From WHSP01 sp040905505 (GTDB lineage Bacteria; Gemmatimonadota; Gemmatimonadetes; Longimicrobiales; Longimicrobiaceae), in the NCBI GenBank assembly GCA_040905505.1, contig JBBDRL010000063.1, forward strand, positions 1-33,595: DNA of 33,595 bases, read 5' to 3'. A program made the translations under genes and the position numbers. The notes beneath the pieces are model-generated. The model did not search any database. It saw nothing but the letters and a program-made list of their open reading frames with translations, and was not told where the DNA came from. This document shows positions 16,936 through 22,861 of this stretch, one piece after another. The stretch's first letter is position 1. Every line of letters begins with the position of its first letter.

Positions 16936-17592
16936 ATGCTCCGCTCTCTCACTACGCTCTTCGCGCTGCTGAGCCTGGTGGTCGTCTCCACCGGCTGCGA
17001 CAGCTTCCTGTCACCGGAAGCTGCGACGGTGGTCCCGGACGGTGAGCTCCCCGTCGCCCGCGTCGCACCCGATGCGCCGCCGCTGAACGCGACGGAAGTA
17101 TCGTTCTGGGCGGTCCGCGGCGAGGCTCGCGAAGTCGAGATCCGCTATGCGACCGAGGCCGGGTACAACGGGAAGTGCCTCCGCTTCGTCGTCCCGGCGC
17201 AGGCGCTTCTACGACATGCCGACGGTAGCGTCGTCGAGCCCGGCGATTCCGTTCAGATCACGGTCCGGGTACTCGACCCTCAGCAATTCCTCTTCGAGTT
17301 CGACCCCGGTGGCCTCCGCTTCGATGCGGCACATCCCGCGCGGCTGGAGGTGCGCTATCGATGGGCCGACGACGACGTCAACGGCGACGGCGCGGTCGAC
17401 GATAGGGACGCGGAGGACCTCGAGCGCCTCCAGCTCTGGCGGCAGGAGTCCCCCGGCGAGCCCTGGACGAAGTTGCCCTCGACTCACCTCGCGGGGATTC
17501 AGGAGGTACACGCAGACATCACCGGCTTCACGAGATATGCGCTCGCCAGCGATCGGCGGCCGGACGTGATCTCCTCCGGATTCGGCAATTGA
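16936..17592 (+). CDS. Lipoprotein with dockerin-like calcium loop
   Basis: The 218-residue protein has a signal peptide and lipobox (STGC, Cys21). After it comes a beta-rich region and, around residues 148-165, an Asp/Asn/Gly loop (DVNGDGAVDDRD) of the dockerin/EF-hand type, followed by a short helix, which suggests calcium binding. I do not recognise the whole protein. The frame is open back to 16792, where an ATG overlaps the activator stop, but a signal peptide beginning at 16936 makes that the real start. The stop overlaps the TTG start of the TPR gene (TTGA). Position behind a sigma-54 activator and a possible -24/-12 site suggests regulated expression. Confidence 0.75.
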   Translation: MLRSLTTLFALLSLVVVSTGCDSFLSPEAATVVPDGELPVARVAPDAPPLNATEVSFWAVRGEAREVEIRYATEAGYNGKCLRFVVPAQALLRHADGSVVEPGDSVQITVRVLDPQQFLFEFDPGGLRFDAAHPARLEVRYRWADDDVNGDGAVDDRDAEDLERLQLWRQESPGEPWTKLPSTHLAGIQEVHADITGFTRYALASDRRPDVISSGFGN

Positions 17593-18587
17593 ACCTTCTG
17601 AAGCGCGCGCGAGAACTCGCGCTCCGCCGCGAGTGGCCGAAGCTGGCCGCACTCCACGAGACAGAGGTCTCGCCGGACGACCTCGTCGGTTGCCCGGAGC
17701 TGGCTTATCTGCTGAGCGACGCACTGCGGCGCACCGGTCAGATGGAGCGGGCGCGGCCCCTCGCGGAGGAGGCGGAGAGCGGCGCGAGCCGAGCCGCTGA
17801 CGCTCGGCTTCACCTGCGGTCGATCAACCTGATCGGAATGATCGACTTCGAGAGCGGTGCGATGGATGCAGCCGGCCGCCGTTTCGCCGAGCTGCTCGAG
17901 CGCGCCTCCGACGCCGATGACGACGAGTTCGCCGCCCGCGCGTCCAACAATCTCGGCATCCTGGCGAATATCCGAGGGCAGACCGAACTCGCCCTCACGT
18001 CTTATCAACGGGCGCTCGCGGCGTACCACCGAATCGGCTACGCGCGGGGGCTCGCGCAGACGCACTTCAACCTGGGAATCTCGTATCGCGACCTCGGATT
18101 CACCGACGAGGCCGACGCCCACTACGCCCGGGCGATGGAGTTCGCCGAGGACACCGACAGCGAGGACGTGATCGCCCTCGCCGAGACGGAGAGGGCCCTG
18201 CTGCGCGCCCGCGATGGTGATGGGCACCTCGCCGAGTCCCTCGCGACGCGCGCACTCGGCCGACTCCAGCGGATGGGCGACCCGGCCGGCGCCGCGAACG
18301 CCGTCCGGGTCCTCGCCAGCGCCGCTCTCGCCCGCGGCGCTCCCGATCTCGCTCTGCAACGCCTCGACCAGGCGCTCGGCACCACGCGAGCCCATCCCGA
18401 CCTTCTACTCAGAGCCGAGATCCAGCGCGACAGGGGTCTCGTTCTCGTCGACCTGCGCGACACCTCCGCGGCAGTGAACGCACTCCGGGAAGCTCTCGAG
18501 GCCTTCCGCCAGATCGGCGCTACGCGCGAGATCGACGCGACCCGCAAGCTGCTCACCACGCTCACGCCCGAGGCCGAACAGCTGTAG
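17589..18587 (+). CDS. TPR-repeat protein
   Basis: The 332-residue protein has no signal peptide and is almost all helix. Tetratricopeptide repeats are visible from about residue 75 to 320, for example NNLGILANIRGQTELALTSY and HFNLGISYRDLGFTDEADAHY, each with the usual Gly/Ala and aromatic spacing. It probably acts in the cytosol as a protein-interaction scaffold. The start is TTG at 17589, overlapping the lipoprotein stop by three bases of a TTGA, so its synthesis is coupled to that lipoprotein. No DNA-binding or enzymatic domain is present. A link to the sigma-54 activator two genes upstream is possible but unproven. Confidence 0.85.
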   Translation: MNLLKRARELALRREWPKLAALHETEVSPDDLVGCPELAYLLSDALRRTGQMERARPLAEEAESGASRAADARLHLRSINLIGMIDFESGAMDAAGRRFAELLERASDADDDEFAARASNNLGILANIRGQTELALTSYQRALAAYHRIGYARGLAQTHFNLGISYRDLGFTDEADAHYARAMEFAEDTDSEDVIALAETERALLRARDGDGHLAESLATRALGRLQRMGDPAGAANAVRVLASAALARGAPDLALQRLDQALGTTRAHPDLLLRAEIQRDRGLVLVDLRDTSAAVNALREALEAFRQIGATREIDATRKLLTTLTPEAEQL

Positions 18588-18677
18588 CGATTCGGGACAG
18601 TCCCGCGAACGCCCCCCACGCCTTCTCCAGGCACCGCATCCCCTGTCACCACAATCATTTAGCACCTCTACTCGCGA

Positions 18678-18704
18678 TCCCGCGAGTGCGGGAATGCGGG
18701 TTGC
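18678..18704 (+). repeat. Small palindrome overlapping a possible -24/-12 site
   Basis: TCCCGC (18678-18683) and GCGGGA (18688-18693) form a short stem like that of the dispersed repeat family. The right arm overlaps GGAATGCGGGTTGC (18691-18704), which has sigma-54 promoter spacing and a full TTGC box and would start transcription about 80 bases before the plastocyanin-like gene. Because the GG belongs to the repeat, the promoter reading is weak. Confidence 0.35.
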
Positions 18705-18798
18705 CCCTTCCGCCGGTCAGCCGGTCCTCATCCTTCCTCCATCTTTCAGGCCTCCCGCGCCGGAATCCGGATGCAGGGGGGCGGGAGTCGATCTTCTG

Positions 18799-19185
18799 AT
18801 GAAACACATACTCGTACTCATCCTGTTCCTGTCGATCGGGGCGTGCGGTGGATCCGACGGTCCGACGAATCCGGGAGGAGACCCCCCGGGTGGCAATGAT
18901 CCGCCAGGCGGGAACGATCCTCCATCCCAGAGCGACAACACCGTCAGCCTCACGGCGACCACCTTCGATCCATCGCAGATCACCGTCTCCGTGGGCGAGA
19001 GCGTCACCTGGAACAACGCGACGGCGACAGACCACACGATCACGCCTGACGGGCATTCGGAATGGTCGCGGGTTCAGACCGCCCAGACCGGGCAGGCACT
19101 TCAGGTCAGCTTCCCGACCGCCGGGACCTACGACTACTTCTGTGAATTCCATGCGGGAATGAGCGGGCAGGTGACGGTTCAATGA
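18799..19185 (+). CDS. Plastocyanin-like copper lipoprotein
   Basis: The 128-residue protein begins with a signal peptide and lipobox (IGAC, Cys16), followed by a Gly/Pro/Asn linker with repeated GGNDPP units (about 20-45) that holds the domain away from the membrane. Residues 46-128 are a plastocyanin-like cupredoxin with a complete type-1 copper set: His79 (TDHT), Cys115, His118 and Met121 (FCEFHAGM). It should be a blue-copper electron carrier in the periplasm or on the outer membrane. The frame is open back to 18694, but the ATG at 18799 fits the signal peptide. Its stop overlaps the next ATG (ATGA). Confidence 0.9.
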   Translation: MKHILVLILFLSIGACGGSDGPTNPGGDPPGGNDPPGGNDPPSQSDNTVSLTATTFDPSQITVSVGESVTWNNATATDHTITPDGHSEWSRVQTAQTGQALQVSFPTAGTYDYFCEFHAGMSGQVTVQ

Positions 19186-20228
19186 GGATTCGGCTTTTGC
19201 CGATTCTGCTCGCAACCGGCCTCGCGGCCTCTGGATCTGCGGCGCAAACGGTTCTGGAACGTTCACCCAATGTGCAGGGGGTCTGGGGCCTACCGCCCGG
19301 CGATCTGGCATTCGTGCTCTCACACCGTTTCGAGATTCAATCAGGTGGCGATGAACTCTCGAGCTTTCCGACGCTGACCCTGGCGCTCGGCCTGCCGATG
19401 TCGCTGACCGCGGGCCTCGACTACACCTCGTACAGCGAGGTCATTCCCGGCAACGTTACGGGGAACGAGACGCAGTACTGGCTGAAACGCGGGCTCGGGA
19501 TCACCTCGCCTCTCAGGGCCGCCGGACTGGTGGGTTACAACACGGCGGCCTCGAGCGCCGAGGCGGCGCTCGACCTGTCGTACGCGGTGGATCGGCTGTC
19601 ACTCTTCGCCGAGGGACGCGGCCACAGCGATCTCTTCGGTGCCGGGTCGGCGGCCCTTTCGGGGACGATCGGCGCCGCCGTTCGGCTCAACCGCTACGTG
19701 GCCATCACCGGCGACCTGGGGCGTGTGCTTACGGAGGATGGTATCCCTGCCGCCTGGAGCGGCGCTCTCGCTCTCGAGATTCCCGCGACGCCGCACTCAC
19801 TCTCATTTCAAATCGCGAATTCCGGAGCCATGACGCTCCAGGGTGCATCCCGCGAGAAGACCGTCGGCGAGAGCGACGTGCGGTACGGCTTCAGCTTTAC
19901 CGTCCCGCTGGGAAGCCGGAGCCGTTGGGCGCGGCTGATTCGTCCGTTTCAGCCACCGGTGTCGGCCGCCGACACCGCTGCCGCGACGGTCAACCTCAGC
20001 AATCTGTCGTTCGTGCCCGCAGAGGCCCGGATCCGCGCCGGCGAGGCAGTGGAGTGGATCAACATCGATCCGCTGATCCATACCGTCACGGCGGAAGGCG
20101 ACGCGTGGGACAGTGGCGCTCTGGCGGAGGGGGAACGCTACCGTCGCGCCTTCACTGAGCCCGGGCGCTACAGCTACTACTGCATTCCGCATCCGACGAT
20201 GCGAGGGGTGGTGATCGTGGACCCATGA
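19182..20228 (+). CDS. Outer-membrane barrel-like protein with C-terminal plastocyanin domain
   Basis: The 348-residue protein has a cleavable signal peptide (SGSAAQ, about residue 21). Residues about 30-250 are a run of alternating amphipathic strands rich in Gly, Ser and Tyr, of the kind in DUF5777-like outer-membrane beta-barrels. From about 260 to the end there is a cupredoxin domain with all type-1 copper ligands: His300 (IHTV), Cys334, His337 and Met340 (YCIPHPTM). The ATG overlaps the stop of the plastocyanin-like lipoprotein gene, so the two copper proteins are made together. A barrel joined to a blue-copper domain suggests an electron-transfer site at the outer membrane. The barrel call comes from pattern only. 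Confidence 0.78.
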   Translation: MRIRLLPILLATGLAASGSAAQTVLERSPNVQGVWGLPPGDLAFVLSHRFEIQSGGDELSSFPTLTLALGLPMSLTAGLDYTSYSEVIPGNVTGNETQYWLKRGLGITSPLRAAGLVGYNTAASSAEAALDLSYAVDRLSLFAEGRGHSDLFGAGSAALSGTIGAAVRLNRYVAITGDLGRVLTEDGIPAAWSGALALEIPATPHSLSFQIANSGAMTLQGASREKTVGESDVRYGFSFTVPLGSRSRWARLIRPFQPPVSAADTAAATVNLSNLSFVPAEARIRAGEAVEWINIDPLIHTVTAEGDAWDSGALAEGERYRRAFTEPGRYSYYCIPHPTMRGVVIVDP

Positions 20229-20322
20229 GTCCTCCCGGATGGGCCGGTCCTGTTTTCGTGACGTAGTTCCCGCGGTGACCATTCCGGTCGCCGCTCTGCA
20301 CCCTTAGCAAGGCGAGGGTCTC

Positions 20323-20856
20323 ATGCGTACCGCTCTGGTGCTGGTGCTGGTGAGTGTGCTGGTAAGCTGCACGGGAGACGTCCCGACAGCCGGGGACCTA
20401 CGACCGGGAGAGATCGCCGCGGCGAAGCGCACGGTGGCGAAGAATTACGTCGCGCCACTCTCCGGCGGGGAGGAAGTGCCCGCGAACGACAGCCGTGCGC
20501 GGGGGCTGGCCAAGTTTCAGCTATCCGCCGATGGCGAATCGCTGAGCTACAAACTGATCGTCGCCAACATCGAGAATGTACGGATGGCGCACATTCACCT
20601 TGCGCCCGCGGGTCAGAATGGAGGCATCGTCGTCTGGCTGTATCCGGACGGGCCTCCTCCACAGCTGATCCCCGGCCGAACCAACGGCATCCTGGCGGAG
20701 GGCACGATCGCGGCCGATGATCTGACAGGCTCGCTCGCGGGGCAGCCGCTGAGCGCGCTGCTGGACGCGATGGCCACAGGCGGTGCCTACGTGAACGTGC
20801 ACACGGACCAGTTCCCTCCGGGTGAGATCCGCGGACAGATCAAGGCCGGCGGGTAA
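20323..20856 (+). CDS. CHRD-domain lipoprotein
   Basis: The 177-residue protein has a lipobox (LVSC, Cys16) and a CHRD domain over about residues 41-175, recognised from LSGGEEVPANDSRARGLAKF, the central AHIHLAPAGQNGGIVVWL and the C-terminal YVNVHTDQFPPGEIRGQI. CHRD was first described in chordin; bacterial versions are secreted or lipid-anchored proteins of unknown role. Conserved His residues in both motifs might bind metal, which is inference. The ATG at 20323 follows GGCGAGGG. A loose GG-N10-GC (20286-20299) precedes it. A bidirectional hairpin follows the gene before mreB. Confidence 0.9.
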   Translation: MRTALVLVLVSVLVSCTGDVPTAGDLRPGEIAAAKRTVAKNYVAPLSGGEEVPANDSRARGLAKFQLSADGESLSYKLIVANIENVRMAHIHLAPAGQNGGIVVWLYPDGPPPQLIPGRTNGILAEGTIAADDLTGSLAGQPLSALLDAMATGGAYVNVHTDQFPPGEIRGQIKAGG

Positions 20857-20885
20857 CCGGAGTCATGAGCCGGCCGGCGTGAACC

Positions 20886-20922
20886 GAGAGCCCCTCGGCC
20901 GGAAGTCGGTCGAGGGGCTCTC
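20886..20922. terminator. Bidirectional terminator hairpin
   Basis: GAGAGCCCCTCG (20886-20897) and CGAGGGGCTCTC (20911-20922) form a perfect 12-bp stem between the convergent CHRD and mreB genes. The plus side is followed by TCAACCCCTT, not a clean T-run, so termination may not rely on a U-tract. Confidence 0.7.
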
Positions 20923-20935
20923 TCTCAACCCCTTG

Positions 20936-21017
20936 TCGCCCCGAGCGCAGCCGAGGGGCCTGCACCTAGCCGGTGCCGAAACTGCAGATCCCTCGGCGAT
21001 GCTCGGGATGACGACGT
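20936..21017. repeat. Dispersed-repeat-like sequence
   Basis: This stretch contains CCCCGAGCGCAGCCGAGGGGCC and CAGATCCCTCGGCGATGCTCGGGATGACG in pieces. Both halves are imperfect palindromes of a kind common as intergenic repeats in GC-rich genomes, and the end GGGATGACG matches the other repeats in the window. It contains no gene. Confidence 0.5.
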
Positions 21018-21043
21018 AGTGTTAAGCTTCGAGCGGGCACCCC

Positions 21044-22042
21044 TCAGGTGGACACGACTCCTTGATAGGTCGACCAGTCCTCCAGCACCATGCAAGCCCC
21101 ACGAACGACGCAGGTGAGCGGCTCGTCGTCGAGGTGAATCGGCAGCCCCGTCTCGTGGCCGATGAGCCAGTCCAGACCGCGGAGTTGGGCGCCGCCTCCG
21201 GTCATCACGATCCCCTCGTCCACGATATCCGACGAGAGCTCGGGTGGGGTCACCTCGAGTGCCTTCCGAACCGCCTCGACGATCGCCTGGATCGGCTCCT
21301 GGAGCGAGTCGCGCACCTCCTCGGAGTGGATCTGAATGGTCTTGGGGATTCCACTCACCAGGTCGCGGCCCTTCACGTCCATCCAGCGCTCTTCATCCGC
21401 GGGCGAGGCCGAGCCGATCTGTATCTTGATCATCTCCGCCGTCGCTTCACCGATCAGCAGATTGTAGTTCTTGCGGACGAACGCCGCGATCGCGTCGTCG
21501 AGCTCGTTGCCGCCCACGCGGATCGAGGCGTCCGCGACGATTCCGGAGAGGGCGATCACGCCGATCTCCGTCGTACCGCCGCCGACGTTGACGACCATGT
21601 TCCCGCTGGGTGTGGTCACCGGCAGCCCGACACCGATCGCCGCGGCCATGGGTTCGGAGATGAGGTAGACCTCCTTCGCGCCCGCCGCGGCGGCCGCGGC
21701 GCGCACGGCGCGCCTCTCGATCTCGGTGATCCCGGACGGAACACCGACGATGACCTTCGGCCGTGCCCGAAAGAGACCTTTGGGAAGGATCGACTGGAGG
21801 AAGTGGCGGAGCATGATCTCCGCAATGTCGACGTCGGCGATGACGCCGTCGCGCAGCGGCCGGATGGCAATGGTGCCGTCCGGTGTACGCCCGAGCATCC
21901 GCTTGGCTTCGAGCCCGATCGCTCGAACGCGCCGGGTGGAGCGATCGAGGGCAACCACGGAAGGCTCGTTGAGGACGATCCCCTCCCCGCGCACCTGGAT
22001 CAGCGTGTTGGCCGTTCCGAGATCGATTGCAATGTCTGCCAC
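21044..22042 (-). CDS. mreB: Rod shape-determining actin homologue MreB
   Basis: The 332-residue protein is MreB, the actin-like filament protein that guides lateral wall synthesis. Actin-fold nucleotide motifs are clear: phosphate-1 IDLGTANTLI at the N-terminus, GVPSGITEIERRAV, LISEPMAAAIG, phosphate-2 VVNVGGGTTEIGVI and the adenosine motif IVMTGGGAQLRGL. Start is GTG at 22042, which gives the expected N-terminus. The usual partners mreC, mreD, pbp2 and rodA are not beside it, so this may be a stand-alone copy. Neighbours upstream are a membrane kinase-like gene and a lytic transglycosylase, consistent with an envelope theme. Confidence 0.95.
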   Translation of the reverse strand: MADIAIDLGTANTLIQVRGEGIVLNEPSVVALDRSTRRVRAIGLEAKRMLGRTPDGTIAIRPLRDGVIADVDIAEIMLRHFLQSILPKGLFRARPKVIVGVPSGITEIERRAVRAAAAAAGAKEVYLISEPMAAAIGVGLPVTTPSGNMVVNVGGGTTEIGVIALSGIVADASIRVGGNELDDAIAAFVRKNYNLLIGEATAEMIKIQIGSASPADEERWMDVKGRDLVSGIPKTIQIHSEEVRDSLQEPIQAIVEAVRKALEVTPPELSSDIVDEGIVMTGGGAQLRGLDWLIGHETGLPIHLDDEPLTCVVRGACMVLEDWSTYQGVVST

Positions 22043-22197
22043 AAGCCTCGCTGCGGTAGTCCGTTTGCCTGAGAGCCCGTCCGGTCACATGACGGGGAGC
22101 CGAGCGAGCAGCTCGGTGGAGAGCTCGCACGCAACCGCCTACTGGCCAGGAAGCTAGGGATACGAGCAGCCGGCGACAAGGAGGCGCGGCTCCCCCG

Positions 22198-22770
22198 TCA
22201 GCCGATGGGAGCGGCCAGAATGGCCGTAGCCCACACGGCAGCGCCGCCCCCGATCACGACGCGCAGGTTGTCGTTCAGCCGTAGCGGCAGAAATTCCAGT
22301 GTGGCGGCGGCGATACCGCCTACCAACGCCGCCGAAGTAGGAACACCCGGCATCAACATGCCGACGGAAATGCTGGTCAAGCCCCCCGCGGCGGCCCCTT
22401 CCCAGCTCTTCCCCCAGCGGGTCGTGTGGTTTCCCCAGCGCTTGCCGATGAGGGCGGCCGCGGCATCACCGAGTGCGCTGTAGAGCATTGCGAGCACGGC
22501 GATCGGTCGCGGGAACAGCAGGAACGCCAGCAGATAGGCCACCGCCATGTAGGTGGCACCGGCGACGCCGCGGCGCTCGTGGAAGCGGAGCAGGCGACGG
22601 GTCCGGGAGAGGAAATGATAGCGAACCCAGCGCACGCGCAGCCTCGCGATCTCGACGCCGAGGGCGGCGACGACGGTTCCGACGAGCAGTGCCGCAGCGT
22701 AGGCGGGCGGAAGAAACCAGACGAGGAGTGGGACGGCAACGCTGCCGACATGAATCAGCTTCCGAGCCAG
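22198..22770 (-). CDS. Phytol/dolichol kinase-like (SEC59 family) membrane protein
   Basis: A polytopic membrane protein of the SEC59/phytol kinase group, which use CTP or another NTP to phosphorylate isoprenoid alcohols. The key block is YSALGDAAAALIGKRWG followed by GKSWEGAAAGG, both typical. A GTG at 22635 gives only 145 residues and loses the first helices and the family motif ELARKLIHVG, which is encoded in the same frame at about 22773-22744. The frame is open back to 22902 but has no ATG, GTG or TTG before 22635. CTG at 22770 gives about 190 residues; ATC at 22860, six bases after GGAGG, is another option. I give 22770 as the minimum start. The substrate is unknown. Confidence 0.7.
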   Translation of the reverse strand: MARKLIHVGSVAVPLLVWFLPPAYAAALLVGTVVAALGVEIARLRVRWVRYHFLSRTRRLLRFHERRGVAGATYMAVAYLLAFLLFPRPIAVLAMLYSALGDAAAALIGKRWGNHTTRWGKSWEGAAAGGLTSISVGMLMPGVPTSAALVGGIAAATLEFLPLRLNDNLRVVIGGGAAVWATAILAAPIG

Positions 22771-22861
22771 TTCCGCCCTTCCGCCGAGCGGGTCGCGGCG
22801 ATGGACCGCGCGCGGCGCTGAGTTCTCGGCCGAAACGGGCCGCCTGGGCTCGCGAACGATA

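Noticed and set aside
20286..20299. GG-N10-GC before the CHRD gene as a sigma-54 promoter.
   Set aside because: The -12 box is CTGC and the predicted start would leave only about 12 bases before the ATG; such matches are common in GC-rich DNA.
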